Position numbers and translations under genes: made by a program
Assembly (NCBI GenBank): GCA_036365455.1
Contig: JAWQUS010000020.1
Span: 8,529,001 to 8,593,000 of the forward strand
Length of the DNA stretch: 64,000 nucleotides
Source: Macrosoma leucophasiata
Taxonomy: Eukaryota > Arthropoda > Insecta > Lepidoptera > Hedylidae
Direction: 5' to 3'
Notes under the pieces: model-generated
Database searches by the model: none
What the model saw: the letters and a program-made list of their open reading frames with translations, nothing else
Told to the model about the DNA's origin: nothing
Shown: piece by piece, positions 1 through 10,190 of the stretch
Position numbering within the stretch: the stretch's first letter is position 1
How the letters are laid out: every line of letters starts with the position of its first letter

Positions 1-721
1 TTCATGTTGTCCTGGTAGTCGCCGCCTTTTGAGCCGGCTTTGAATGTCAGTACAGCATTCGGCACAAAACCTCCACCCGCATGCACTATGACCAAGCGGC
101 TACCTTTGGAGATAGGTTTTTTAATGCCTTTTGTGGGACCGTCTGTCCAAGAATGATGAGACGTATGGGAACTATCCACGTATGATTCATCAGTGTAAAT
201 GATTGGTCTTCCTTCTTCTCTATATTTTTTTATCTTTCTCAGATATTCAATCCTCTGAAAGCGTATTTGTGACTGCTCAATTAAAAGCTTTCTATTGCTT
301 TCTGTTTTTGCCCACTTAAAACCCATTTTTTTATTATTCGCCTGAGACTTGTAGCAGATCCTTGGAAATTTAGGTCATCCTGTAACTTCCTTCGTAACTT
401 GCCTATGGTAGGCCATTCTTTTTCCGGGTCGTGGAAATTGAGGATCATTCGTTTTATTACACCCTGGTCAAAGCTGTCCGGTTCTGTTACTGGTTTATGT
501 TTAATTCTTTTATTTTTACCGGGAGTTCGGAATGCAGTAAGAAATTCCGAATCTTTTGAAACTTTTACAATTCGTCTCACTGTAGACTCGGAACATTTTG
601 TTGCCTCAGCTGTCCGTTTCATACATTGTTTTAAATTAACAGCTGCATTATTATCAGCCTCTGTCTTCATAAAACAATATACATTGTAAATCATTTTCCT
701 TTCTTTTCTATGTAGAACCAT
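1..721 (-). pseudogene. DDE-superfamily transposase-like gene, cut by the window edge, one frameshift
   Basis: Read on the minus strand, the likely start is the ATG at 721-719. The ORF is open upstream to 871, but that part is GC-rich and unlike protein. The first about 130 residues (from IYNVYCF to LRRIIKK) look like the helix-turn-helix N-terminus of Tc1/IS630-type DDE proteins common in insects. The frame hits a stop at 283-281. One frame over, the sequence continues cleanly as AKTESNRKLLIEQSQIRF, then REEGRPIIYTDESYV, then HHSWTDGP, to the window edge. The Asp of YTDES fits the first catalytic Asp of a DDE_3 domain. The switch sits in a run of seven T at 326-332, where eight would restore the frame. 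The later catalytic residues lie outside the window. It could be a decayed transposon, a domesticated gene, or a gene with an assembly error; the family assignment is from memory of similar proteins. Confidence 0.72.
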
Positions 722-956
722 TTCGTAAGTAAACACTTTTGTGTGCGATGGTATTAACTCGAGAACAAACGTAACGTGGACACAGGGCGGATAGCAAAGG
801 TCGACTGACGAACCAAAAGCGCGGCGGTAAGCATGCGGCGCGTCACCCGCCCGCCCCGCGCCGCACCTCATACCACCAAATAGATCGATAAATCGTCTAC
901 TGCGCAGCTTGACCGCCAGCGTTCTTTTTACCTGGCGCGACCTATACTATGGATGC

Positions 957-1132
957 TATCGATACTATTGATCTTTGGCAATAGTATTGCTTATTTTAAC
1001 TATCGATAGTATCGATAGTATTGCAGCATGGCGATATTTTCGATAGTATTGCAGCATGGCGATATTTTCGATAGTACTATCGCGCTATCGACTATTTTTC
1101 GAGGTCAACTATCGATAGCCCAACTATCGATA
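957..1132. promoter_or_regulatory. Cluster of five TATCGATA palindromes (DRE/BEAF-like)
   Basis: The 8-bp palindrome TATCGATA occurs at 957-964, 1001-1008, 1010-1017, 1110-1117 and 1125-1132, with several CGATA half-sites between. In Drosophila this is the DREF-binding element, and CGATA is bound by BEAF-32. The cluster lies 236-411 bp upstream of the minus-strand ATG at 721, with a GC-rich CpG-bearing tract (about 800-880) between. A promoter or insulator role is inference; an AT-rich element terminus is the alternative. Confidence 0.5.
1013..1068. repeat. 28-bp tandem repeat, two perfect copies plus a partial third
   Basis: Units 1013-1040 and 1041-1068 are identical (beginning CGATAGTATTGCAGCATGGC), and a third copy starts at 1069 and decays. 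Each unit brings CGATA half-sites into the cluster around it. Confidence 0.9.
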
Positions 1133-1172
1133 GTTTAGCAACACTGCTTTCCAACAACTGACGATGGTTTGT

Positions 1173-1235
1173 GGGGGTAAGGGAGGAGGGGGGGAGGGAG
1201 GCAACCAACCCCCTTATACCTTCCTCCCCCCGTCG
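1173..1235. other. G-run/C-run tract, potential G-quadruplex
   Basis: The + strand has GGGGGTAAGGGAGGAGG at 1173 followed by a run of seven G and further GGG groups to about 1201. A C-rich counterpart (CCCCC at 1209, CCTTCCTCCCCCC near 1220) follows. Four or more G-runs with short loops meet the usual G-quadruplex pattern, and the C tract could instead pair back as a hairpin. Confidence 0.5.
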
Positions 1236-1250
1236 AAACCCCAGATTTTA

Positions 1251-1349
1251 GGTGAACGCACATTGGGCGGAGGCGAACGCGCCGAAGGAGCCGAAGTCAA
1301 ATAAGCATCGCACCCTTCTGGTGAACGCACACTTAGCGGAGGCGAACGT
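1251..1349. repeat. Two 30-bp direct repeats, 69-bp period
   Basis: Copies at 1251-1280 and 1320-1349 both begin GGTGAACGCACA and end GCGGAGGCGAACG. They lie at the downstream side (minus strand) of the Tc1 remnant next to them, so this is probably an internal duplication of that element. Confidence 0.7.
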
Positions 1350-1500
1350 TTTTGGAGCATATCCTACGCGTGCTCTATGGGGTTTAGGTCAGATGATTAA
1401 GTGGTCCAGCCTAAGACCGATACATCATGTTCTTGCAACTATCTCGACACCACTCTCGCTATGCGGACGGGCGTTATCGTGCATGACCGTGCATTCTTGG
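1345..1500 (-). pseudogene. Tc1-like transposase remnant (HDN and D-x-NPIEH regions)
   Basis: Translation of the minus strand gives VMHDNARPHSESGVEIVAR from about 1487 and, after a frameshift, W-T-T-stop-S-S-D-L-N-P-I-E-H-A-stop-D-M-L-Q-K-R ending near 1350. These match the second catalytic Asp block (MHDNARPH) and the final block (SPDLNPIEHxWD) of Tc1-family transposases. At least two in-frame stops and one frameshift make it non-functional. A longer + strand ORF over the same bases (1252-1509) is a shadow. The catalytic-block assignment is from known Tc1 motifs; no element ends were located. Confidence 0.7.
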
Positions 1501-1514
1501 CTCATTTGATGTAT

Positions 1515-2882
1515 CGATTATAAAATAAAAAGATCAACAGCCCTACATCGAGTTTGACAAGCTTACAACGACAAAACAGTGACATCTACATTTTTTTTAG
1601 GGTCACGGCACAAGGCAATGGTTCTATCGCCATTCCTCCGTATGAGTGACGTCATATGGCGCATACGTCTTTTTAGAACACACTAACTTTCAAAGTAGAA
1701 ATTATGAATGAAAAGTACAAAATTTCGAAAAATGGTTAAACACGGTAGCCCTAGTTTTGGATGAACTTTTGAATAATGTAATAAAACATGTAGGTTAATT
1801 ATATGAAATATTGTCAAGTTTCTATTTTTTTTTAATAATTATTTTACGGCGACGGATTCAAGTCCTTAACAGCCAATCTTCAGTAATTTTTATCTTCATT
1901 TTATTATGATAATGAATATCCATATGGAAGATGACGATGAGTGGATGCTTCCATGTGGAATATGATAAGATGGCTCCAGTAAAGTGATGGGGACTTTACT
2001 AGGTAGACTTTACGAAGTTTTGGAGGCAACTTAAAAAATCACTTTTCACTTCATAATATCACTTTCCTACACCTGTGAACGTTATCGAATGTTTTATGAT
2101 AAAAATCCCACCATTTTTACACATAAAAACGCGACTGTACACAAATTTCGAAAAAAATACACGCAGCGACACAGCTCTTTTCCGCGTTCCCGCCAAAACT
2201 TGACCAACAATTTCAACACAGACCAGTGTTACCAACTCCGAAATCGATTGGGTGGTAAAAATCTTCTAAAATTACGGTAGATTTTCCAAAATTATGTGGT
2301 ACCTATAATTTGAAATACCGGTAAAATTACCGTGTTTATTTTTTTCTTTGTGGCGTTTCATTACACTTATTTCGGCACTGAAACTATTGTCAATATTATG
2401 AAAATGATTTAATTATATAATCTTTACGATGCCATTCACAGTATTCTATTAGTAGCATCCATTCCTCTCGGAACTCGGGTTTTTTTAAACTAAAAACTTC
2501 AGATAACACAAGAGATAACAAAATAAAGTATGTACTAACAAGTGAAATAAAAATGAAATTAACACAGCGAATTATAAAGTTCGAGTAATCATCTAAATTA
2601 AAATACACAGTACTTCTACCAAACTTGTTCGTGTAATATCTCTCATCTCCCATCAAGGGTTATTTATTGGTGGGGAATACAGTGTTCCGCTAGATTATTA
2701 AGAATATTGTAATACTACTAATACTCCTAAAACATGTAGGTAGGTACCCAACTACTTAAATATATTTTAGTTTTGTTAACGTTTATCAAAATGTTTATTC
2801 ATTCTATACTCGGAATTTTAATTCGATTTCTGATTTGACATTTTCAGTGTTGCAACGTAATGACAACCTCACACCAAATGAC
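1515..2882. other. AT-rich interval without a supported gene
   Basis: No recognisable coding sequence. The + ORF at 2089-2280 and the minus ORF at 2396-2656 (the latter with a hydrophobic stretch) have no family resemblance and AT-biased composition. A CRE-like palindrome TGACGTCA sits at 1647-1654. Confidence 0.5.
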
Positions 2883-2893
2883 AACTGCTAAAT
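2883..2893 (+). repeat. 5' target-site duplication of the non-LTR element (AACTGCTAAAT)
   Basis: The 11-mer AACTGCTAAAT is repeated exactly at 8617-8627, right after the element's poly(A). The first two A may belong to the tail, so the duplication is 9-11 bp. Confidence 0.9.
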
Positions 2894-3142
2894 CCTTTTT
2901 TTTTCGCCAGCGGAACGTTTGAAAGTCAACATAGTAGTCCGCGATTGTATCGATTTTATCTGATAATTCCGTGTCTAAAGTCACAATTTCTGTTAAATTA
3001 ATATTATGTAGTTATTGTGTGTTGGTGACGGGGTAAGTTTTGTTTTGTGCGTGTCTGTTTATTAATCGTCCTTATTTTATTGTTAAATTATAGCATCCAT
3101 TTTTGTTTCCTAAGTACCCTCTTTTTGTTATTATAAAAAAAA

Positions 3143-4708
3143 ATGAATGAACCTCCCGATCCGGGGGATCCTGATCCCCGTAATAATTTAATATGTCAAA
3201 ATTCTTTTTATTCGCTAATGTCCGTTGGAGCAGAGGAGTTTGAATGCCATGAAAGTTCTTTAAATAAAACTAAAAAAACAATGCGTAAACCAAGGAGGAA
3301 TTCAAAATCGCCTCATAGGTCTCGCTCAAGTTCTAGACGAAGGAAGACTCCACTGGATAAAAAAGTAGATTCACAAAACATAGTCTCATTGAACTCGGAA
3401 ATTCCCTCGGGACAAACTACCCCTCCATCTTCCTTCTCGCAAGTGCCAGCATCTGTTTTAAATTTGGCTAAATCTCTATCGTCAACTCCAATCGGTCGTT
3501 CCGATTATGGCCCTTCTGATAATAGACCTTACATCATACATGTTCAACGTATCGAAAATTCAACAAATGATGGCACAACGCTTCATCCCGTTACATTTGG
3601 TAGATTCCTCCATAAGAGGAGATTTGCTAATATTGTCGATGGAGGCATCAAAAGTATCGGCCGAAATAGAATCGCTTTGACTTTCACTTCTGCAGATAAT
3701 GCAAACTCATTCAAAGCAAGCCCATTACTTACTGACAACGGCTATAAAGCTTTCATTCCCACTTTTAATGTAACCAAAATGGGTCTTGTCCGTGGCATTC
3801 CAGCAGACTGGTCTCCTGAAGAAATTTTAGAATATGTTTCCCTTCCCAATAACTGTAAAAGTCCGATATTAAAAGTAAGACGCCTAAATTACAAAGTAAT
3901 CGTAGATGGTACGCCAGTATGGAAACCCTCCCAGTCTGTAGTGCTACCCTTTGATGGGCAAAATCTCCCAGACAAAGTTTTTGTATGCTATAATTCAATC
4001 CCTGTTGAATTATACATCTTCCCAACAGTCCAATGTTTCCAATGTTGTCGCTTCGGACATACGAGAACACAGTGTCGTTCGAAACCGCGCTGTTTCAAGT
4101 GTGGTAACGAACACACAGGTGATACTTGTCAAGTAGACGAAGAGGCTGCCCACTGCCTTTCGTGCGGTGGAGGCCATTTTGCTACTAACAAAACTCGATG
4201 TCCTGAATTTTCCCGTCAAAAGGCTATTAAATGCTCTATGGCCGAAAGGTCTATCTCTTATGCTGAGGCTACGAAACTTCATGTCCCGGTCAATAGATCC
4301 TTCGCTGATGTCGTAAGCACAAAGAGTATCCCTCGTAATGGTGGGACTAGCCATACTCTTGTTAGCACTCCAGTTTCAAAATCATACAAGAAAACTGTTG
4401 TCTCGCAGCCTCGTAGTCCACGTAAATTATCAAAAGGCTATGATCAGGTCGCTCACAATGCGATCATTAATTCTGTACCTTCTCAGGCACCCAATGGGTG
4501 TGCTTTACTCGACCGTAGCAATACTTCATCTCCAAATGTAACATCCATATCCCTACCAGTTTTTCTTGCTTCCCTTATTTCTACACTTACCAACCTTTCC
4601 AACAATACCCAACCGTCCAACGCTGACTCTATCCTTCAAACTTTAAACTCCATGCTTAAAAATGCCTCCACTGGAGAAAATTCTACAGTGGAATTGCCAG
4701 AGCATTAG
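3143..4708 (+). CDS. ORF1 (gag-like, zinc-knuckle protein) of the non-LTR element
   Basis: This 521-residue ORF is intact. The N-terminus holds an Arg/Ser-rich basic stretch (SPHRSRSSSRRRKTP, about residues 52-66), then a central domain typical of insect I/jockey gag proteins (GLVRGIPADWSPEEILEYV). Three cysteine-rich knuckles follow at about residues 298-354: CFQC-x4-H-x4-C, CFKC-x3-H-x4-C and CLSC-x3-H-x7-C. In relatives this protein binds the element RNA and carries it to the insertion target. The C-terminus is low-complexity and Ser/Asn-rich. The start follows an A-run (AAAAAAAAATG). The last 47 bases overlap ORF2 in the +1 frame, the usual arrangement for translation of ORF2 by reinitiation or frameshift. 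No break is seen, so this half of the element may still be expressible. Confidence 0.92.
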   Translation: MNEPPDPGDPDPRNNLICQNSFYSLMSVGAEEFECHESSLNKTKKTMRKPRRNSKSPHRSRSSSRRRKTPLDKKVDSQNIVSLNSEIPSGQTTPPSSFSQVPASVLNLAKSLSSTPIGRSDYGPSDNRPYIIHVQRIENSTNDGTTLHPVTFGRFLHKRRFANIVDGGIKSIGRNRIALTFTSADNANSFKASPLLTDNGYKAFIPTFNVTKMGLVRGIPADWSPEEILEYVSLPNNCKSPILKVRRLNYKVIVDGTPVWKPSQSVVLPFDGQNLPDKVFVCYNSIPVELYIFPTVQCFQCCRFGHTRTQCRSKPRCFKCGNEHTGDTCQVDEEAAHCLSCGGGHFATNKTRCPEFSRQKAIKCSMAERSISYAEATKLHVPVNRSFADVVSTKSIPRNGGTSHTLVSTPVSKSYKKTVVSQPRSPRKLSKGYDQVAHNAIINSVPSQAPNGCALLDRSNTSSPNVTSISLPVFLASLISTLTNLSNNTQPSNADSILQTLNSMLKNASTGENSTVELPEH

Positions 4709-7700
4709 GTCTGCCTGTAAAAAGGCAGACCTAACCTTTCTTATACGCGATATTAACCCTGTAATTATAGCCCTCTCTGAAACATGGCTCAGCCCGAATA
4801 GCTCCTTTGGGGTTCCGGGCTTTGCATGCTTCAGAGAGGATAGACCTGACGGGTGGGGTGGTTCAGCCCTGCTCGTTAAAAACACTGTCCCCTCTTCTCA
4901 AATTCCCATTCCTCCTCACTGTGATGGCTTTCAAGCTGTTGCTGTCCAGATTAGCAATATTTCTGTCCTCTCTTTATATATTCCTTACCCTTCGGAAATT
5001 GAAAGAAATAATTTCCTCTCTTCCTTCCCCCCGAGTAATAATGGGTGATGTTCTAGAAATGACGGCATGGGTGAAACCCTCATAGATATTGTTGATGAGT
5101 TAAATCTATGTATTTTGAATGATGGTAGTCCTACATACCGAACTAGGCCATCCGAGAATACTAGTGCTATTGATCTATCAATTTGCTCACCTGAACTAGC
5201 GTCACAAATAACGTGGAACGTCATGTGCTCGACACACGGGAGCCGCCATTTCCCAATTATTCTGGAATTCCCAAACACAAATGCTTCTTCTCCTAACCAG
5301 CCTCCACTGCTAAAGTACCGCTTAGAGAATGAAGATTTTGATAAATATGCCGATTTACTTAACTCTAAAATGGAACTTCTACCTCCAATCAACTCTGAGA
5401 ACATAGATCTAAATTTCGAAAGTCTACTCAATGCTATAAAAGATTCAGCAGATTCAGTTTTTCCTCTCAAAAAATATTACCTAACAAACCTCCTTCCCCA
5501 CCTTGGTGGGATAGGGAGTGCACTTCAATAACTGCTGAACGTAAAGAAGCCGAAATTAACTATGGTCATGATATGACCATTAGCAACTATATTGAACTCA
5601 ACAAGGTGACAGCAAGGTATCGACTTACTTTAAAGTATAAAAAGCAGGAGGGTTGGAAGGATTATTGTTCATCGATATCCCCCGATACTCCCGCTTCCAC
5701 TGTATGGAAACAGATCAGACGCTTCAGGTCCTCAAATTCTAAAAAACCCTCTTCTATCCTTCCCGTAGATTTATCAGAAAAATTTCTTGATAAAATGGCC
5801 CCACCTTTTGTCCCTACGTTTTACGAACTCCCGTTTTCTCCTACTTCCGTAAATGTCTCCTATAATGACCCTCTAGAAGCTCCGTATTCTTTACAAGAAT
5901 TACGGTATGTCCTTAATAATGTTAAAAATTCTTCTCCCGGACTGGACGGCATTCCGTATATATTTCTATCTAAAGCACCAGAATCCACCCTTATTTATTT
6001 CTTAGGTCTCATTAATACTATTTCGGATACAGGAACTATTCCAAAATCTTGGAAAACTCAGTTATTAATACCGATTCTTAAGCCTAATAAAAATCCGAAT
6101 AATGCCGATTCCTATAGGCCAATTGCTCTTTCATCTGTCTTTGTAAAAATCACTGAACATCTACTCAAGAACCGACTAGAATGGTTTATTGAGAACAGAG
6201 GCATTCTTGGTAATTCACAATATGGGTTTAGAAAGGGCAAGAGCACGATGGACAGTCTTAGCATATTGACTTCTCAAATTCGTCTATCCTTTTCCCAAAA
6301 TCATCACGTTGTAGCTTCCTTTTTAGATATATCCTCCGCATATGACAACGTTCAACTGCCCACCCTCAGGAAGAAACTTCACCAGCTGAGGATGCCAGGC
6401 AAGTGGATTCGTTTTATCATAAATCTCTTTTCAGAACGTTCAATCAAACTCCGAAATTACTATCATTCTCCTCGTTCCGTTTTTAAAGGATTACCACAAG
6501 GCTCCGTCCTTAGTCCCATTCTTTATAACATCTACACCTATGATTTAGAGTCCTGTGTTTCACATCCCTGTCAAATTCTTCAATATGCTGATGACGTCTT
6601 ACTTTTTGTTTCTAATCCCTGTATAATGAAAGCTGCTGAGGCAATGAATCTTTCTTTGACTTCTTTGAGTGAATGGCTCGGTGCTAATGGTCTGGAACTG
6701 TCCGCGGCTAAGAGTACCGTGGTGATTTTTACAAGGAAACGTTGTCTTCCGGCTGTTGATATACGAATTAACAATTCCCCCGTTCCCGTTAAAGATAACG
6801 TTAAATTCCTTGGCCTTATTCTGGATTCCCATCTTACTGGTAAATTACACTGTGAGTTCATTGCTGCAAAATGTGAGAGAAATATGAATATACTAAGATG
6901 TTTATCCGGGGTTTGGTGGGGGGCTCATCCCTTCTGTCTTAAGCTCCTTTATAACGCAATTATTAGAAGTGTTCTCGATTACGGGTCATTTTTGTTGGAC
7001 CCGGCAAATAAAGCCGGGCTCAGGAAACTTGACCGGATTCAGTCCAGAGCACTTCGCATCGTAATAGGTGCCATGAAGTCCAGCCCAATCAATGCTCTAC
7101 AGGTTGAGTGTGTAGACCCGCCGCTCAACTGCAGAAGACAATTTCTTTCCGACAAATACTTGTTTCGTATAAGCCGATTTTCTCACCATCCACTACTCCA
7201 AATTTTGGAAGAACTATCCCATCAGGTTAGTTCATCGACATATTGGTCTCATAAAGACACTCCTCGACTGGTCTACAGCTTCCATAAATTCCTGGCCTTT
7301 GATGCTCCGGTTCACCGTTCTCCTAATCTGCCTTTGCATAGTTACCCATATGAATCAGTAGTATATCAACCGAGTATTATTTTCAACTTTGATGTAAGTA
7401 AAAGTGACCCATGTGCTAAAGAGCGTTTTATATCAGCTATGAAAGAAGACTGGCAAGGGTGGCATTCTATCTTCACGGATGCCTCCAAACAGTCCCCTGA
7501 TAGTTGTGTAGGTATAGGTATCGTTCATGTGGAGTTCAATATAGTACAAAAAATTAAATACCCCCCAGAAACAACCGTGTTCTCAGGAGAATGTATTGGC
7601 ATTCTCGAAGCTATCAACTACGTTATCCTATGTAAATTACCTCGTTCCCTCATCTTTTCAGATTCACTTAGTGCTCTGCAGGCCCTTTTATCCAGCCCCT

Positions 7701-8329
7701 TTTCCCAAAAGTCTCATAACCCTATTATATTTCAAATAAAAGACTTGCTTAGACGCTGCTCAGTAAACAATCAATCAGTAATCCTTGTCTGGGTACCTGG
7801 GCACTCCGGTGTGTCGGGTAATGAGCGCGCGGATGAATTAGCCAAGGATGCCGTGTGTTCCGGGGATATGTTTCCCTACAAAATATATCCTCAAGATTTA
7901 ACTCTGCAACCTAAAGTCTACCTAAATGAAGCTTGGTCAAACCACTGGCAAAAAACTGACAAATCTCGTGGGGGTTATTATTCTAGAATACAGCCAACTA
8001 TTCCTCCTAAGCCGTGGTTCTTTAAACAAAAAGTATCTAAGAAAGCCACTTCGATAATATGTCGCCTTCGTCTAGGACGCTGTACTTCTCCCCGATTTCT
8101 GTATAAATTGAGGATTCGGGACACCTCCATTTGCGAGTGTGGTTTGGACGAGGGAGATGTAAATCATATTTTCTTCTCTTGTCCCTTATATGATCGCAGT
8201 CATTTCATATCCCTTCTTATTAAACTTGTTCCCTTCCCAACTAATATTCCTACTCTTCTTTCCTTGTCTAACCCTGAAGTTCTTAATGCTATTGTATATT
8301 ATGTACATTTAAATAACATTAAACTGTAA
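4662..8329 (+). pseudogene. ORF2 polyprotein (AP-endonuclease, RT, RNase H), endonuclease broken
   Basis: ORF2 lies in three segments. 4662-5048 has the start of the AP-like endonuclease (QWNCQS at residue 9, Glu of ALSETWL at 40). An extra C in the run 5027-5032 shifts frame. Soon after MGD at about 5049 the expected GDFNAH motif is missing, consistent with a short deletion. 5067-5531 resumes the endonuclease, but the expected SDH reads SRH (GSRHFPI). One A missing in 5469-5474 shifts to the last frame, which reads PPWWDRECTS into 5573-8329. That 918-residue part is open: RT with SYRPIALSS, QYGFRKGKST, LPQGSVLSP and YADD (about residue 338 from 5573), RNase H with FTDAS (636), ECIG, FSDS and GHSGVSGNERADE (His 744), then a C-terminal CxC-H-C finger. 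RT and RNase H keep their catalytic residues. The endonuclease is almost certainly dead. Confidence 0.9.
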
Positions 8330-8616
8330 ATATGTATATATATATATATACTTATATTTTTGATATTATGAATATATTGTATATATAATAATCCAACTAT
8401 TAATACTAACCATTGTTTGTCCGTTGACTAATAATATACTTATATTTTTTTTTTCCAGATTTTGTGATTTTTTTGCTCCGAGTAGCTATTATTTTGTTTC
8501 TTTTTAATTATTAAATGTATATAAAAGCTTATTTTCCATTTCTTTGTAAATATTAATCAAACGTGATGCTGGCAAAATGCCTGCGGGCAATTGCCAAAAC
8601 GCAAAAAAAAAAAAAA

Positions 8617-8627
8617 AACTGCTAAAT
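8617..8627 (+). repeat. 3' target-site duplication of the non-LTR element
   Basis: AACTGCTAAAT directly follows the poly(A) and matches 2883-2893 exactly, so it fixes the right boundary of the insertion. Confidence 0.9.
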
Positions 8628-9087
8628 AGTGACGTTGGGAAATTAATCGATACAAAAATGAAATATTTCTGAATCGATTCAATTTAGAAATAGAAACAGA
8701 AAAATATTTATTCTTCGTCAGATAATATTAAGATCAGATAAATAAATATTCATTATTCAGTCGTTGAGACCTCCCATTAAGTAATCTAAGATACTTGTGT
8801 TGGGAGTGACTCGCCTCTCCCTTCAATATATTTTTTTTAACTTAAGCTATTACAAAAACAGTTTTATTATTATATTAAGTTTTAAGAAATTTTAAATACT
8901 AATTACTGATCCCTTTCAGCACGGATATAACTAAGCGTGCGCTCATAGAAAAAAAAATCTAGCGAACGCATATATCAGTTTAGCCGCTCCGAAACGGCTC
9001 CGATAGTTCGTGCGTTCATTTAGTTACTTTCTTTTGAGAGGCCTGCAGGGAAAAGAAGCGCCAGTATCGAGTTGTGACTCGTTCGAG
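8628..9087. other. AT-rich flank upstream of the piggyBac remnant
   Basis: No gene seen. A GC-richer part (8930-9060) beginning CCCTTTCAGCACGG could be the left end of the piggyBac element, but I found no TTAA duplication or matching inverted repeat on the right. Confidence 0.4.
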
Positions 9088-9996
9088 ATGGACGCTGCGT
9101 ATTTGGACGACAACGAGCGAAGTAACTATTTTGATTTTATGTAAAAACTATTGTTATATAGATTTTTTGTACTTCATCTAAAAACACTTTGTGATACCAC
9201 TTCAAGTTTTTAGCGACCGTTCGTGCGTTGTCGTTTTCAAAAGTTAGAATGCAGTTTTTCTTTTGAAACGTTAAAAGTCATTCTTTACTTCCAGGACGAC
9301 TCTTAGATGACTATTTGTTGGAAGAATTACTTGGTGATGGGTGTCAGTTAGATCTGGACTTTCTGAGGAAGAGTCTGAACCAGCTATCCATGGTTGAAGA
9401 TTTTTGGGTGAAGCTTTACCCAGGCAAGATTTGCATTCCAACGACAAAAGAGATAGTAATCCAGACCTCAATGACACACTGTGCTCAATGAGGTATAACG
9501 AGAAGTACAAGGAAATATGGCACCAGCAAATCCAACCATTTCTAGAAACAACCGCCACAGTCGAAAGAAATGATCAAGTTTTTGGAAATCGACCACGTAT
9601 GCTGATGCAAGTCACGATTTTTCTCCTCGTTCTCAAGCAGAAGAAGTGCTGACTCCGCTACAGTATTTCGATGAACACTTCAACGAAAAATTCTATGAAT
9701 AACTTGCCACTTGCACGAATTTATATTTCCTTCGACATACTGGTGTAGTTTTGAAAACGAATAATGCAGAAATGCGTAATTTGTTTGGTACATTTATTTT
9801 CATGGGCTGTATACCATATCCTTACATTTATATGTACTGGCGCGATGGCAGACAATTAGACATGGTCGTGAATCAGATGCCTAGGGATCGGTTCTATATA
9901 TGCAATATGCATGTCGAACCTTCAGATGATCCGTCATTAAGCAACACGAATCCACTGTGGAAGGTTCCTAAATGTGGACATTGCCCAATCTTAATA
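9088..9996 (+). pseudogene. piggyBac transposase remnant, N-terminal half only
   Basis: A possible first exon starts at 9088 (MDAAYLDDNERSNYF) and stops at about 9141. A tract after CTTCCAG at 9294 reads LLDDYLLEELLGDG, then needs a frameshift to reach SEEESEPAIHG. The next frame (9404-9652) gives SMRYNEKYKEIWHQQIQPF, and TPLQYFDEHFNEKFYE follows near 9655 before a stop. The last part (9751-9996) reads NNAEMRNLFGTFIFMGCIPYP, MYWRDGRQLDMV, MPRDRFY and LWKV, which are typical of the DDE_Tnp_1_7 domain of piggyBac proteins. Homology ends there, before the first catalytic Asp block would be reached, and a Helitron-like tail takes over. Several frameshifts and a missing C-terminal half make it dead. 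The family call is firm; the exon structure is inference. Confidence 0.78.
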
Positions 9997-10011
9997 TATA
10001 TAAATCTCGTG

Positions 10012-10188
10012 TCACAATGTTTGTCCTCAATGGACTCCTAAACCACTAAACCGATTATGATAAAATTCGCACACCATGTGCAGTTCGATCCAACTTGAGA
10101 GATAGGATAGTTTAAATCTCAATTCATAGTCGTAATATTATGTAAGTACCTAAATTGCAACCGCGCGAAGCCGGTACGGGCCGCTAGT
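10012..10188 (+). mobile_element. Helitron/Lep1-like 3' tail
   Basis: The stretch with CTAAACCACTAAACCGATTA, AATTCGCACACCATGTGCAG and GAGATAGGATAGTTTAAATC, ending CGCGCGAAGCCGG..GGGCCGCTAGT, resembles a tail dispersed through lepidopteran genomes and attributed to Helitrons, which end in CTRR. CTAG is at 10184-10187. I do not see a strong terminal hairpin, so the Helitron assignment rests on recall of the repeat. Confidence 0.55.
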
Positions 10189-10190
10189 AT

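Larger units (their letters stand above)
2894..8616 (+). mobile_element. Near full-length non-LTR retrotransposon with RNase H (I-superfamily type)
   Basis: About 5.7 kb bounded by an 11-bp target duplication. The order is 5' UTR (2894-3142), ORF1 (gag-like, 3143-4708), ORF2 (EN-RT-RNase H-zinc finger, 4662-8329), 3' UTR with an (AT)n stretch, and a 16-base poly(A) at 8603-8618 whose last two A may belong to the duplication. Two overlapping ORFs plus an RNase H domain after RT suggest the I/LOA side of the LINE tree rather than jockey, which lacks RNase H; the exact clade is not resolved. The clean duplication and the long open RT frame suggest a fairly recent insertion, yet ORF2 is broken in its endonuclease part. 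Confidence 0.9.

Noticed and set aside
1252..1509. An 85-codon + strand ORF
   Set aside because: The opposite strand carries Tc1 transposase motifs, so this frame is a shadow.
2396..2656. A minus-strand ORF with a possible membrane segment
   Set aside because: The hydrophobic part is AT-rich chance sequence, with no family resemblance, splice context or upstream signal.
9088..9996. A domesticated piggyBac gene
   Set aside because: Frameshifts, stops and the missing catalytic half argue for decay, not domestication.
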